From contig NZ_JAANOW010000001.1 of NCBI RefSeq assembly GCF_011758805.1, positions 558,001 through 622,000 of the forward strand: a stretch of 64,000 bases of DNA, in the 5' to 3' direction. Below, one piece after another: positions 32,633 to 41,681 of the stretch. The DNA comes from Mycolicibacterium fluoranthenivorans (GTDB lineage: Bacteria > Actinomycetota > Actinomycetes > Mycobacteriales > Mycobacteriaceae). Position 1 is the stretch's first letter. Each line of letters opens with the position of its first letter. A model generated the notes under the pieces. It was not told the DNA's origin and ran no database searches. It saw nothing but the letters and a program-made list of their open reading frames with translations. Made by a program: the position numbers and the translations under genes.

Positions 32633-33250
32633 ATGGCAGGTGGAACGAAGCGATTGCCGCGCGCCGTGCGTGAGCAGCAGATGCTCGACGCCGCTGTGCA
32701 GATGTTCTCGGTGAACGGCTATCACGAGACGTCGATGGACGCCATCGCCGGCCAGGCCCAGATCTCCAAGCCGATGCTCTACCTGTACTACGGCTCGAAA
32801 GAGGAACTGTTCGGCGCCTGTCTGGACCGGGAGCTCAACCGGTTCGTCGAGGTGGTCCGCGGTGACATCGATTTCACGCTGAGCCCAAAAGACATGCTGC
32901 GCAACGCTGTCGGCGCCTTCCTCGGCTACATCGACAAGAATCGGTCGTCCTGGATCGTGCTCTACAGTCAGGCCACCAGTTCGCAGGCGTTCGCCCACAC
33001 GGTGCGTGAGGGCCGCGAGCGGATCATCGACCTGGTCGGTCGGCTGCTGCAGTCGGGCACCCGAAACCCGGAGCCGAACGCGGATTTCAACATGATGGCC
33101 GTCGCGCTGGTGGGCGCCGGTGAGGCCATCGCCGACCGCGTCAGCACCGGGGACGCCGATGTGCAGGACGCCACCGAGCTGATGATCAACCTGTTCTGGC
33201 GCGGCCTGAAGGGTCGGCCGTCCGCGGACAAGGCTGTCGACACCGCGTAA
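32633..33250 (+). CDS. TetR-family regulator (Rv0238 type)
   Basis: The product is 205 residues. The HTH is S-M-D-A-I-A-G-Q-A-Q-I-S-K-P-M-L-Y-L-Y-Y-G-S-K-E-E-L-F, the canonical TetR signature, at residues ~36-61. The ligand domain is all-helical. It lies 25 bases after the rpiR gene but matches the backbone gene that follows lpqI in M. tuberculosis (Rv0238), so the amine cluster appears inserted between lpqI and this gene. Target unknown; candidates include the palindromes upstream of fabG4/fadA2 and fadE5. Confidence 0.88.
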   Translation: MAGGTKRLPRAVREQQMLDAAVQMFSVNGYHETSMDAIAGQAQISKPMLYLYYGSKEELFGACLDRELNRFVEVVRGDIDFTLSPKDMLRNAVGAFLGYIDKNRSSWIVLYSQATSSQAFAHTVREGRERIIDLVGRLLQSGTRNPEPNADFNMMAVALVGAGEAIADRVSTGDADVQDATELMINLFWRGLKGRPSADKAVDTA

Positions 33251-33354
33251 CACTGTGCCGTAGATCACCGTTCGGTTTCGGTTTCGATCTCCGACTACAC
33301 CTTGCATGACTTGCCCTCATCGGAGGGCGGGCTGGTGACATGGGGGGATGTCTC

Positions 33355-34041
33355 ATGGCCAACAAGCGTGGGCTGGACGGGTTTCTGTCCCGTCCCGGCG
33401 ACGCCTTCGAAACCGGCGTCTTCCTGCCTGCCCGGCAGGTCATGTCGTTTCCCGAGGTACTGGCGGACTACAGGAACAGTGAAGCGCTGCAGCGCTTGCT
33501 ACCCGAGGTGTCGCCGTCGCACTACCACGCGGACGAGGATCGCCATCTGCTCGACGCGGAGGCCGGTCGGCTGGACGACGAGCGGATGGTGGCGGAGATC
33601 GCGCGGTACCACGCCGCACGTCGGGAGTCGTCGATGCTGGCGATGATCAACACCGCGCTGCCGCTCGGGCGTAGCGCGAACCTCTCCGGTGGGCAGGAGT
33701 ATCTCCTGCGCGTGGCCCGGGACGAACGGGACAGGCTGGGCCAGCCGGTCATGGCCGACCTCTCCCGTGCCGGCGCGGCGATGCGGAAGCTGATCTGCGA
33801 GAAACTCGACGCGCTGAACTCGAACTCGGTGACGGTGGCCGCAGACGGCGACACTTTGATCGATGGCACCGGTGCGCCCGCCGCGGTACTCGGGCAGATG
33901 TGTCCCACCTGCTGGTATGCGACGCGCGCCGCACTGGCGCAGCGCGCCATCGACGATGAGCCGAACCCGGTGTTGGGACAGGGACTGCTCGACCCGTCGT
34001 CGGTGGCGATTCTCTACGTCCTGGTGTTGGTCACCTTCTGA
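33355..34041 (+). CDS. Unrecognised protein
   Basis: The product is 228 residues from ATG 33355 with GGGGGG about ten bases upstream (an ATG at 33340 is also in frame). It is largely helical and charged, with a central R-x-x-R-D-E-R-D-R region, an isolated C-P-T-C-W motif near residue ~183 that could bind a metal or form a disulfide, and a hydrophobic last 12 residues. I do not recognise a family. It occupies the slot where M. tuberculosis has vapBC24, between the Rv0238-like gene and htdX, and converges on htdX. Confidence 0.6.
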   Translation: MANKRGLDGFLSRPGDAFETGVFLPARQVMSFPEVLADYRNSEALQRLLPEVSPSHYHADEDRHLLDAEAGRLDDERMVAEIARYHAARRESSMLAMINTALPLGRSANLSGGQEYLLRVARDERDRLGQPVMADLSRAGAAMRKLICEKLDALNSNSVTVAADGDTLIDGTGAPAAVLGQMCPTCWYATRAALAQRAIDDEPNPVLGQGLLDPSSVAILYVLVLVTF

Positions 34042-34057
34042 ACGCGTGGCCTGCGAA

Positions 34058-34903
34058 CTAGAGCGGCCTTACCGTCGCCGTCAGGTGCGGGTAGCCCTTC
34101 TTCAGGTGGCGCAGCGCCAGGTTCCAGCCGTCCGCGTCGTGGTCCACCCACAACCCGGCCTTGGCCGGCAGCAGCACCGGCTTGCCGAACTTCACGGTGT
34201 AGCTAACCGCGTCGGGCAACTGACCCTCGATATTGGCCAGCACCGCCGCGGCGCTGTACATGCCGTGTGCGATCACGGTCGGGAAGCCGAACAATTTGGC
34301 GCCCAACGAGTTCGTGTGAATCGGGTTGTGGTCGCCGCCGATCGAGGCGTAGGAGCGGATCTGCCCCGGCGTGATCGACAGCACCGCGTTCGGCGGCGGC
34401 AGCTTGGGCTGCTTGGCGGGTTCGGGACGCGGCTCACCGGACAGGCTGGTGCGCTGCTGGTGCAGGAACGTGGTCACCTGGTGCCACGCCACATCGTTGC
34501 CGATCTTGATCTCGGTGACGATGTCGACGAGCAGGCCCTTGCGGTGCTCGCGCAAGTTCTCCGCATGCACCGCCACGTCCAGGGTGTCGCTGACCGCGAT
34601 GGGCCGGTACTGGGTGATGCGGTTCTCGACATGCACCGAACCCATTGCGGGGAAGGGGAAATCGAAACCGGTGACCAGTGACATCACGGTCGGGAAGGTC
34701 AACGCGAAGGGATAGGTCAGCGGCACGGTGTCGCCGAACTTCAGACCCGTCACCCCCGCGTACGCCGCGACATTGGCCGCGTCGATCCGCACATCGGACA
34801 CGTGCACCGTCCGGTCCGGCAATCCGCCGGTACGCGGCACGAACGGCAGCGCGCCGGCCACCGCGCGCGCCATGTTCAGCAGGCCGTTGGGCTGCTCGCT
34901 CAT
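34058..34903 (-). CDS. htdX: HtdX, MaoC-type (R)-3-hydroxyacyl dehydratase
   Basis: The product is 281 residues from ATG 34903 (GGAGG six bases upstream), equal to the family length (Rv0241c, 280). It has a double hot-dog fold with the hydratase signature S-Y-A-S-I-G-G-D-H-N-P-I-H-T-N (residues ~190-204), which carries the catalytic Asp and His, followed by G-M-Y. It dehydrates 3-hydroxyacyl thioesters in fatty-acid elongation. It is co-transcribed downstream of fabG4, separated only by a duplicated ribosome-binding segment. Confidence 0.93.
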   Translation of the reverse strand: MSEQPNGLLNMARAVAGALPFVPRTGGLPDRTVHVSDVRIDAANVAAYAGVTGLKFGDTVPLTYPFALTFPTVMSLVTGFDFPFPAMGSVHVENRITQYRPIAVSDTLDVAVHAENLREHRKGLLVDIVTEIKIGNDVAWHQVTTFLHQQRTSLSGEPRPEPAKQPKLPPPNAVLSITPGQIRSYASIGGDHNPIHTNSLGAKLFGFPTVIAHGMYSAAAVLANIEGQLPDAVSYTVKFGKPVLLPAKAGLWVDHDADGWNLALRHLKKGYPHLTATVRPL

Positions 34904-34905
34904 CA

Positions 34906-34968
34906 GTGCCTCCGGTTCTTCGCGCAAGCGCTCATCGGTGCCTCCGGTTCTTCGCGCAAGCGCTCATC
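34906..34968 (-). repeat. Two-copy tandem repeat carrying the htdX ribosome-binding site
   Basis: A 31-base sequence occurs at 34906-34936 and again, identically, at 34938-34968, giving a 32-base period. Each copy contains GGAGGCAC and an ATGAGCG, so the spacer between fabG4 and htdX has two Shine-Dalgarno/start-like units. Only the proximal one opens the htdX frame; the distal ATG (34968) overlaps the fabG4 stop and ends after 11 codons. Confidence 0.9.
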
Positions 34969-36319
34969 ACGCCCCCAGCAGGGCTTGCCCGCAGACCCGG
35001 ATCGTGTTGCCGGTCACCGCATTCGACGCCGGGCTGGCGAAGTAGGCGATCAGCTCGGCGACGTCGACGGGCTGGCCGCCCTGGAACAGCGAGTTCAGCC
35101 GCCGGCCCACCTCGCGGGTGGCCAGCGGGATCGCCTCGGTCATCTTGGTCTCGATGAATCCGGGCGCCACCGCGTTGATGGTGATGCCCTTCTCGGCCAG
35201 CGACGGCGCCAGTGCGTCCACGATGCCGATCATGCCGGCCTTGGTGGTGGCGTAGTTGGTCTGACCGCGGTTCCCGGCGATACCGGCCATCGACGACAGA
35301 CCGATCACCCGGCCACCCTCGCCGAGCGCACCCGCGGCGACCAGTCCTTCGGTGAGGTTCAGCGGCGCAAGGAGATTCACGGCGATGACGGCGTCCCAAC
35401 GAGCCTCGTCCATATTGGCCAGCAGCTTGTCGCGGGTGATGCCGGCGTTGTTCACCAGGACGTCCACCTTGCCGGCGTGATGTTCGGTGACATGCGCGAT
35501 GATGGCGTCGACTGCTCCCGCCGAGGTGACATCCAGCGCCAGCGCGGTGCCGCCGACCTTCTTCGCGGTCTGCGTCAGCGCCTCCTCGGCCTGCGGCACG
35601 TCGACCGCCACCACGGCGGCGCCGTCACGGGCGAACACCTCGGCGATGGTCGCACCGATACCGCGGGCCGCGCCGGTCACCACGGCGACCTTGCCGGCCA
35701 GCGGCTTGTCCCAGTCGGCGGGCGGCACCGAGTCGTCCGCGCCGACCCGGAACACCTGGCCGTCGACGTAGGCGGACTTGCCGCTCAGGATGAAGCGCAG
35801 GGTGGACTCCAGGCCCGTCGCGCCGGCCTTGGCGTCGGCGGCCAGGTAGACCAGCGACACCGTCGCGCCGTGGCGCACCTCTTTGCCCAGCGAGCGGGTG
35901 AAGCCTTCCAGGGCCCGCTGCACGATGTGCTCGTGCGCGGTTGGCGACTCGGACGGGGTGGTGCCGATGACCACCACGCGGCCGGAATGCCCCAGGTTGC
36001 GCAACACCGGGGTGAAGAACTCGTAGAGCGCCTTCAGGCCGGCGGGTTCGGTGATGCCGGTGGCGTCGAACACCAGCCCGCCGAACGAATCGGCCCAGCG
36101 GCCGCCGATGTTGTTGGACACGACGTCGTAGTCGCCGGCGAGGGCGGTGCGCAACGGTTCCACGACGCGGCCCTCACCGCCGATCAGCAGTGAGCCGGCG
36201 AGCGGCGGTTCGCCGGCTCGGTAACGACGCAGGGTTTCGGGCTGGGGTACGCCCAGTTGCTTGGCCAGGAACGATCCGGGCCCGGAGTTGACCACTTGGG
36301 TGAACAAATCGGAAGCCAT
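34967..36319 (-). CDS. fabG4: FabG4, high-molecular-weight 3-oxoacyl-thioester reductase
   Basis: The product is 450 residues from ATG 36319. It has an N-terminal flavodoxin-like domain (~1-195), then a classical short-chain dehydrogenase domain with T-G-A-A-R-G-I-G (215-222), N-N-A-G and the catalytic Y-A-T-T-K. This two-domain architecture is specific to FabG4 (Rv0242c), an NADH-dependent ketoacyl reductase. It pairs with htdX downstream and the divergent fadA2, making a beta-oxidation or elongation module. A palindrome lies just upstream. Confidence 0.95.
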   Translation of the reverse strand: MASDLFTQVVNSGPGSFLAKQLGVPQPETLRRYRAGEPPLAGSLLIGGEGRVVEPLRTALAGDYDVVSNNIGGRWADSFGGLVFDATGITEPAGLKALYEFFTPVLRNLGHSGRVVVIGTTPSESPTAHEHIVQRALEGFTRSLGKEVRHGATVSLVYLAADAKAGATGLESTLRFILSGKSAYVDGQVFRVGADDSVPPADWDKPLAGKVAVVTGAARGIGATIAEVFARDGAAVVAVDVPQAEEALTQTAKKVGGTALALDVTSAGAVDAIIAHVTEHHAGKVDVLVNNAGITRDKLLANMDEARWDAVIAVNLLAPLNLTEGLVAAGALGEGGRVIGLSSMAGIAGNRGQTNYATTKAGMIGIVDALAPSLAEKGITINAVAPGFIETKMTEAIPLATREVGRRLNSLFQGGQPVDVAELIAYFASPASNAVTGNTIRVCGQALLGA

Positions 36320-36328
36320 GGGATCTAA

Positions 36329-36344
36329 CTTACTCCAGAGTAAG
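36329..36344. promoter_or_regulatory. Palindromic operator candidate between fabG4 and fadA2
   Basis: CTTACTC-CA-GAGTAAG is a perfect 7-bp inverted repeat in the 46-base divergent gap. The central TTACTCCAGAGTAA resembles the element at 47541-47554 upstream of fadE5 (10 of 14 positions equal), suggesting one repressor controls both. Confidence 0.65.
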
Positions 36345-36365
36345 AACGCCGGGTAACATTGGGAT

Positions 36366-37664
36366 ATGGCTAACACGAATTCTCGCCGCGTCGCGATCCT
36401 CGGCGGTAACCGGATCCCCTTCGCCCGCTCGGACGGCGCTTACGCCAACGCCTCCAACCAGGACATGTTCATCGCCGCGCTGGACGGTCTGATCGACCGC
36501 TTCAGGCTCCAGGGTGAACGCATCGGCATGGTGGTCGGTGGTGCGGTGCTCAAGCACAGCCACGACTTCAACCTGGTCCGCGAGAGCGTGCTGGGCAGCG
36601 CCCTGTCGCCGTATACCCCGGCCTATGACCTGCAGCAGGCCTGCGGCACCGGCCTGCAGTCGGCCATCTCGGTGGCCAATGGAATCGCCTTGGGCCAGTA
36701 CGACTCCGCCATCGCCGGTGGCGTCGACACCACCTCGGATGCCCCCATCGCCTTCGGTGACAACCTGCGGCACGTGCTGCTGAGCCTGCGTCGCAGCAAG
36801 TCCAACCTGGACCGGCTCAAGCTGGTGGGCAAGCTGCCCGCCGCGGTCGGGGTGGACATCCCCACCAACGGTGAGCCACGCACCGGCCTGTCGATGGGCG
36901 AGCATGCCGCCATCACCGCCAAGCAGTTCGGCGTCAAGCGCGTCGACCAGGACGAGCTCGCCGCGGCCAGCCACCGCAACATGGCCGCCGCCTATGACCG
37001 CGGCTTCTTCGATGACCTGGTCACCGGCTTCCTCGGGCTGTACCGGGACAACAACCTGCGGCCCGAGTCGTCGCCGGAGAAGCTGGCCAAGCTCAAGCCC
37101 GTCTTCGGCGTGCGGGGCGGTGACGCCACCATGACCGCCGGTAACTCCACCCCGCTCACCGACGGCGCGTCGGTCGCCCTGCTGTCCACCGAGGAGTGGG
37201 CCGCCGAGCGCAACCTGCCGGTGCTGGCCTACTTCGTCGACGGCGAGACCGCGGCGGTCGACTACATCAACGGCCCCGACGGCCTGCTGATGGCGCCCAC
37301 CTACGCAGTGCCGCGACTGCTGGCCCGCAACGGGCTGACCCTGCAGGACTTCGACTTCTACGAGATCCACGAGGCCTTCGCGTCGGTGGTGCTGGCGACC
37401 CTGGCCGCCTGGGAATCCGACGAGTACTGCAAGGAGCGCCTCGGCTTGGATCAGGCACTGGGCTCCATCGATAGAACCAAACTCAACGTCAACGGCTCGT
37501 CGCTGGCTGCAGGGCATCCGTTCGCCGCCACGGGTGGCCGCATCGTCGCCCAGTTGGCCAAGCAGCTCGCCGAGAAGAAGAAAGAGACCGGTAAGCCGGT
37601 GCGCGGCCTCATCTCGATCTGCGCGGCCGGTGGCCAGGGCGTGACAGCAATCCTGGAAGCCTGA
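36366..37664 (+). CDS. fadA2: FadA2, acetyl-CoA acetyltransferase (thiolase)
   Basis: The product is 432 residues. The nucleophilic Cys93 is in [10 protein letters not shown], and the C-terminal thiolase signatures [17 protein letters not shown] and I-C-A-A-G-G-Q-G are intact. It catalyses thiolytic cleavage or condensation of acyl-CoA in the cytoplasm. It is divergent from fabG4, as in M. tuberculosis (Rv0243). Confidence 0.95.
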   Translation: MANTNSRRVAILGGNRIPFARSDGAYANASNQDMFIAALDGLIDRFRLQGERIGMVVGGAVLKHSHDFNLVRESVLGSALSPYTPAYDLQQACGTGLQSAISVANGIALGQYDSAIAGGVDTTSDAPIAFGDNLRHVLLSLRRSKSNLDRLKLVGKLPAAVGVDIPTNGEPRTGLSMGEHAAITAKQFGVKRVDQDELAAASHRNMAAAYDRGFFDDLVTGFLGLYRDNNLRPESSPEKLAKLKPVFGVRGGDATMTAGNSTPLTDGASVALLSTEEWAAERNLPVLAYFVDGETAAVDYINGPDGLLMAPTYAVPRLLARNGLTLQDFDFYEIHEAFASVVLATLAAWESDEYCKERLGLDQALGSIDRTKLNVNGSSLAAGHPFAATGGRIVAQLAKQLAEKKKETGKPVRGLISICAAGGQGVTAILEA

Positions 37665-37743
37665 CCAGTCCCGACAGAATCTCGAAAAAAGTTTCCGGAT
37701 ACCTGTAACGCTGCGCGGAAGTGCGTCGATACACCGGATAGCT

Positions 37744-37788
37744 CCGTGTTGCCGTCTGACCCCCCGACCCGACGGCAACACGGGGCAT
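37744..37788. terminator. Hairpin terminator between fadA2 and the TDT transporter gene
   Basis: A perfect 13-bp stem (CCGTGTTGCCGTC at 37744-37756 with its complement at 37771-37783) is followed by GGCATTTTCATTT. It serves two convergent genes. Confidence 0.85.
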
Positions 37789-37790
37789 TT

Positions 37791-38912
37791 TCATTTCCCG
37801 CTGGTCTTGGGCTCCTTCGAAGCCCTGATCGGCCCCGGCGCGGCCGGCGCGAACAGGCTGCCCGCCAGGCTCCCGCGGGCCGTCCGCACCGCCACCAGGC
37901 CCCAGGTGCAGAGCAAGCCGACGTAGGCCGCCACGGCCGCCACCTCGAACGCCGGCAGCCCGGTGTGCACGGCCAGCTGCGTGGTGCCGGTGACGAAGGT
38001 GCCGACCGGAAAGGTCAGGCTCCACCAGGTCAGGGCGAACGGCATCCCGCGGCGCAGGGTGCGCACGGTCAGCGCGGTGGCCAGCGAGATCCACAACACC
38101 GCGAAGCCCCACACCGGAACGCCGAACAGGATCGCGAACACGCTCATCCCGGCCGCCACGTCGGCGGGGGCGGCCAGCACGGCGTTGGTGCCCAGCAGCC
38201 CGGCCGCGGTGATGCCCTGACCGAGCGGCCCCAACACGATCCACAAGGTGGGCACCCGCGCCGTCCCGGACGTGCCGTAGTGCATCAGTCGGCTCCAGAT
38301 CAGGCTGATGATGATCAGCGCGGCGATCAGCGACAGCCCGAACATCGCGTAACAGCCGTAGAGCATGGTGGTGCGACCGGTGCCCGGCACCATGTGCGGA
38401 ATCAGCAGGGCACCCGCGGCGGCCGACACCATCGGCGGCACCACCGGCATCAGCCAGCCGCCGAAGGCCGCGTCGGGACCCACATCGATCTGGGTGAACA
38501 TGATGAAGGGGATGGTCATGGCGGTGAACAGCCCACCCACGGTGCCCGCCGTCCACAGCACCCAGTCGATGTCGACGGCCAGCCGCTCACCGATCAGGTC
38601 ACGGCCGACCAGGATGGCACCGGTGCCGACGGTGAGCAGCGCCATCGGGGCGGCGCCGTAGAAATGGGCCATCTGCGGGTTGCGCGCGTGGCTGCGCGCC
38701 ACGGTGGGGTGGCGCACCCATTGCACCGTCACCGCCACCAGCAGTACCACCAGCAGTGCCGCGGCCACCACCCACACCACTTCGGCGAAGCCGCGCAGTC
38801 CGGGTAGATGAATCGGTAATGTCGCGCCCGCGGTCGCAACGATGCCCGTCCCCATCACCGATGCGAACCAGTTCGGCCCGAAATTTCCCAGCCGTGGCTG
38901 CTGCGTGGTCAT
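37791..38912 (-). CDS. TDT-family transporter (TehA/SLAC1-like)
   Basis: The product is 373 residues with ten hydrophobic helices. It starts with N-W-F-A-S-V-M-G-T-G-I-V-A, the first-helix signature of the tellurite-resistance/dicarboxylate transporter family. The later F-P-V-G-T-F and G-Y/F-like gating segments are consistent with an anion channel or sulfite/C4-dicarboxylate exporter. The cytoplasmic C-terminus is basic. Ion specificity cannot be told. Confidence 0.85.
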   Translation of the reverse strand: MTTQQPRLGNFGPNWFASVMGTGIVATAGATLPIHLPGLRGFAEVVWVVAAALLVVLLVAVTVQWVRHPTVARSHARNPQMAHFYGAAPMALLTVGTGAILVGRDLIGERLAVDIDWVLWTAGTVGGLFTAMTIPFIMFTQIDVGPDAAFGGWLMPVVPPMVSAAAGALLIPHMVPGTGRTTMLYGCYAMFGLSLIAALIIISLIWSRLMHYGTSGTARVPTLWIVLGPLGQGITAAGLLGTNAVLAAPADVAAGMSVFAILFGVPVWGFAVLWISLATALTVRTLRRGMPFALTWWSLTFPVGTFVTGTTQLAVHTGLPAFEVAAVAAYVGLLCTWGLVAVRTARGSLAGSLFAPAAPGPIRASKEPKTSGK

Positions 38913-38938
38913 GGTGCGACATTCAACAGGAGCGCGGC

Positions 38939-39847
38939 ATGCAGGTAAGTCTGTTCGGGTCGTTGAGTGGCGGCGGTTCGCCGGTGGACGCCACCGTGGA
39001 ATACCTCGCCCGGGCCCGCGATGAGGGGTTCCGGCGGGTCTGGATGACCCAGATGCCTTACGAGCCTGACCTTCTCACCGTGCTGGCCGTCGCCTTTCGG
39101 GAGGTCGACGGGATCGAGGTCGGCACCGGGGTGGTGCCCATCCAGAATCAGCACCCGATGCAGATGGCGCAGCGCGCGTTGACCCTGAACCTGATTGCCG
39201 GCGGGCGGTTCATCCTGGGACTGGGCATGACCCACGCCGCCGTCACCGAGGGCATGTGGGGCATCCCGTGGGACAAGCCGGTGCGTCGGCTCAATGAGTA
39301 TCTCGACGGGTTGCTGCCGCTGCTGGCCGGCGAGCCCGCGGATGCGCCGGGGGAGACTGTGACCACCCGTGGCGCCCTGCAGATCGCCGGTGCCCCGCGC
39401 CCGGACGTCTACCTCGCCGCGCTGGGCCCACAACTGCTGAAGATCGCCGGGCGCCGCACCGAGGGCACCATCACCTGGATGACGGGTCCCAAGACCCTCG
39501 GTGGTCATGTCGGTCCGGCGTTGCGGGCCGCGGCCGGGGAGCGTCCGGTGCGCGTGGTGGCCGGATTGCCGGTGGCCGTCACCGATGACGTCGACGGTGC
39601 CCGCGCCCGGGCCGCCGAGCAGTTCGCGATGTACGGGCACCTGCCGTCGTACCGGGCGATGCTGGACCGCGAGGGTTATGCGGGTCCCGCCGACGCGGCC
39701 CTGATCGGGGACGAGGCGACCGTGACGGCCCGGGTCGAGGAGCTCAAGGCGGCCGGTGTCGACGAGTACGTGGGTGTGCTTTTCGATGCATCGCCGGAGG
39801 TCAGGGCCCGTACCCGGGCGCTGCTCCGGTCGCTGGATTCGGACTGA
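38939..39847 (+). CDS. LLM-class F420-dependent oxidoreductase
   Basis: The product is 302 residues from ATG 38939 with CAGGAG upstream. It has a luciferase-like TIM barrel: A-R-D-E-G-F-R-R-V-W (strand 2), G-I-E-V-G-T-G-V-V-P-I (substrate/F420 pocket), R-F-I-L-G-L-G (residues ~95-101) and a C-terminal V-E-E-L-K-A-A-G-V-D-E-Y. This matches the mycobacterial F420-using subgroup rather than FMN enzymes. It is divergent from the TDT gene by 26 bases. The substrate is unknown. Confidence 0.88.
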   Translation: MQVSLFGSLSGGGSPVDATVEYLARARDEGFRRVWMTQMPYEPDLLTVLAVAFREVDGIEVGTGVVPIQNQHPMQMAQRALTLNLIAGGRFILGLGMTHAAVTEGMWGIPWDKPVRRLNEYLDGLLPLLAGEPADAPGETVTTRGALQIAGAPRPDVYLAALGPQLLKIAGRRTEGTITWMTGPKTLGGHVGPALRAAAGERPVRVVAGLPVAVTDDVDGARARAAEQFAMYGHLPSYRAMLDREGYAGPADAALIGDEATVTARVEELKAAGVDEYVGVLFDASPEVRARTRALLRSLDSD

Positions 39848-39859
39848 AATTACCTCTGG

Positions 39860-39875
39860 TGTGATCTTGATCACG
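39860..39875. promoter_or_regulatory. CRP/GlxR-like binding site candidate
   Basis: TGTGA-TCTTGA-TCACG fits the CRP half-site pattern TGTGA-N6-TCACA with one mismatch and includes a perfect GTGATC/GATCAC palindrome. It lies about 190 bases upstream of the ClgR-like gene and 13 bases after the F420-type oxidoreductase gene. Confidence 0.45.
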
Positions 39876-40067
39876 GGCGTACATTCGTCTGCACGACGGG
39901 TTCGGGAAGTGACAGATCCAAAGAGCCGGAACAAGAGGTGAAGATCCGGCCGCGTGCCATACCGAAAGGTAGTGAAGACGCCCCTCAAGTGTCCTTCCCG
40001 AACCCGCCCATTTGTGCTCATGGCGAACAGGCAGGCGCCCGGCCCTCCCGGCGGCGAAGATACGGGG

Positions 40068-40391
40068 ATGGGCGAGGTCATCCGTATCCATCCCGGTATC
40101 CACCCCCAGCGCGAGGCGCCGGAACCGCTGTGGCGTGAGGTCCTCGGCCGTCGGCTCCGCGAAACCCGCCATGAACAGGGGCAGCGTCTGGTCGATGTCG
40201 CCGCGCGGGCCGGCGTGTCACCGCAGTACCTCTCCGAGATCGAACGTGGCCGCAAGGAGCCGTCCAGCGAGATGATCGCCGCGGTGTGCGGGGCGTTGCG
40301 CACGGACCTGGTCCGGCTACTCGGTGGCATCTCGGCAGATCTCAGTCGCCCCACCCGGCCTGTGCGCGGCCCGATGTTGATGGCGGCCTAG
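40068..40391 (+). CDS. ClgR-like XRE-family regulator
   Basis: The product is 107 residues from ATG 40068 (an ATG at 40020 would add 16). The helix-turn-helix [30 protein letters not shown] lies at residues ~42-71 and is almost the same as the ClgR recognition region. ClgR activates Clp protease genes in actinobacteria, and this gene converges on two clpP paralogues, its stop sharing the bases CTAG with the clpP stop on the other strand. It is likely a dedicated regulator of the adjacent pair. Confidence 0.82.
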   Translation: MGEVIRIHPGIHPQREAPEPLWREVLGRRLRETRHEQGQRLVDVAARAGVSPQYLSEIERGRKEPSSEMIAAVCGALRTDLVRLLGGISADLSRPTRPVRGPMLMAA

Positions 40392-40981
40392 GGGTTTCGC
40401 TGGTCCAGGACGCGGTCGGCCAGGCCGTAGGCGACGGCTGCGTGGGCGTCGAACACCCGATCGCGATCGGTGTCGTGCCGTAGCTGTTCGGTGCTGCGCC
40501 CGGTGTGCCGCGCCAGGATGGCTTCCAGCTGGCCGCGCACCCGCGCCACCTCGTCGGCTTGCAGGATGAGATCGGGAATGGTGCCGCGGCCCTGCGCGGC
40601 GGGCTGGTGCAGCACCACTCTGGTGTGTGGCAGTACCGCCCGGCGGCCCGGTGCACCGGCGGCCAGCAGTACCGCCCCGGCGGCGACGGCCTGACCGATA
40701 CACGTCGTCGCCACCGGTGCCTTGATGAACCGCATGGTGTCGTATACCGCCAGCATCGCCGACAGGTCGCCGCCTTCGGAATTGATGTAGAGCGCGATCT
40801 CCTGCTCGGGGTTGTCGGCCTCCAGGTGCAGCAGCTGCGCGATGAGCGCGTTCGCGACGCCCGGGTCGATCGCGGTGCCGAGGTAGACGATGCGCTCGCT
40901 GAGCAGGTGTGAGTAGACGTCCATGATGCGCTCGCCACCGCTGGTACGGGCGACCACGTTGGGGATGGTGTAGGTGCTCAT
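40388..40981 (-). CDS. ClpP paralogue with catalytic Ser replaced by Ala
   Basis: The product is 197 residues from ATG 40981. The ClpP fold is clear: I-N-S-E-G-G-D (oxyanion region), then [16 protein letters not shown], where the usual G-Q-A-A-S-M-G has Ala100 in place of the nucleophilic serine. His125 and Asp174 remain, and the spacing (25 and 49 residues) matches E. coli Ser97, His122 and Asp171 exactly. The Ala codon is GCC, two changes away from a common Ser codon. It probably forms mixed rings with the active paralogue encoded 28 bases upstream, as ClpR does in cyanobacteria and plastids. Proteolysis by this subunit alone is not expected. Confidence 0.88.
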   Translation of the reverse strand: MSTYTIPNVVARTSGGERIMDVYSHLLSERIVYLGTAIDPGVANALIAQLLHLEADNPEQEIALYINSEGGDLSAMLAVYDTMRFIKAPVATTCIGQAVAAGAVLLAAGAPGRRAVLPHTRVVLHQPAAQGRGTIPDLILQADEVARVRGQLEAILARHTGRSTEQLRHDTDRDRVFDAHAAVAYGLADRVLDQRNP

Positions 40982-41009
40982 ATCTGTCGATTCCCTCGGC
41001 AAGCCTCGC

Positions 41010-41609
41010 TCATGCGTGAATTCCCAACTGCTGCCTCTGATTCGGCGCTATCTGGGTGAAGTCGCCGACGATGTGGTCGATGAATCCGTACTCCCGCGCC
41101 TGCTCGGCGGTGAACCAGCGGTCGTGCAGCGAGTCGGTGAAGATCCGGTCGATCTCCTGACCGGTGTCCGCGGCGATGAGGCCGAGCACGGTGTCGCGGG
41201 TATATCGCAGATCGTCGGCCTGGACTTCCACCTCGACCGCCGACCCGGCGATCCCCGCTGATCCCTGGTGCATCAGGATGCGCGCGTGCGGCAACGCGAA
41301 GCGTTTCCCCGGCGTGCCCGCGGACAACAGGAATTGCCCGGCGCTGCACGCCAATCCGAGAGCAAGCGTGCCCACATCCGCGGGGACCAGCCGCATCACG
41401 TCGCGGATGGCCAGCATGGCCGGCACCGATCCGCCGGGGGAGTGGATCCACAACCAGATATCGTCGCCGGAGTCGGCGGCCAGCGTCAGGAACTGGGTGA
41501 CCAGCACGGTCCCGTTGTCATCGTCGAGTGCGCCGTCGAGTACGAGAACTCTCTTGCGGTACAGGTCTTCGCGTAGTTGTCTGCTGAACAGCGGTGGCTT
41601 CTCTGTCAT
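41010..41609 (-). CDS. ClpP protease subunit, intact triad (accessory paralogue)
   Basis: The product is 199 residues. The complete catalytic triad is Ser89 (A-C-S-A-G), His114 (L-M-H-Q) and Asp163 (L-H-D-R), spaced as in E. coli ClpP. The N-terminal axial loop is longer than in the partner. It is first in a two-gene operon with the Ser-to-Ala paralogue. Mycobacteria carry their main essential clpP1-clpP2 elsewhere, so this is an additional pair, comparable to clpP3-clpP4 of Streptomyces in being a second pair with its own regulator. The ATPase partner is not visible here. Confidence 0.9.
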   Translation of the reverse strand: MTEKPPLFSRQLREDLYRKRVLVLDGALDDDNGTVLVTQFLTLAADSGDDIWLWIHSPGGSVPAMLAIRDVMRLVPADVGTLALGLACSAGQFLLSAGTPGKRFALPHARILMHQGSAGIAGSAVEVEVQADDLRYTRDTVLGLIAADTGQEIDRIFTDSLHDRWFTAEQAREYGFIDHIVGDFTQIAPNQRQQLGIHA

Positions 41610-41681
41610 TCCTCGACAATGCAGCCTGCCGACCCGATCTCGCCGCCGGCGCTGCTGTGAGCAGAACGGCGACCGGTTCGC

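Noticed and set aside
34906..34968. Tandem repeat considered as the start of a CRISPR-like array
   Set aside because: Only two copies with a one-base spacer and no cas genes; it is a simple duplication of an intergenic ribosome-binding region.
36330..37781. 483-codon minus-strand frame opposite fadA2
   Set aside because: Runs across the fadA2 gene and the terminator; composition is that of an antisense frame.
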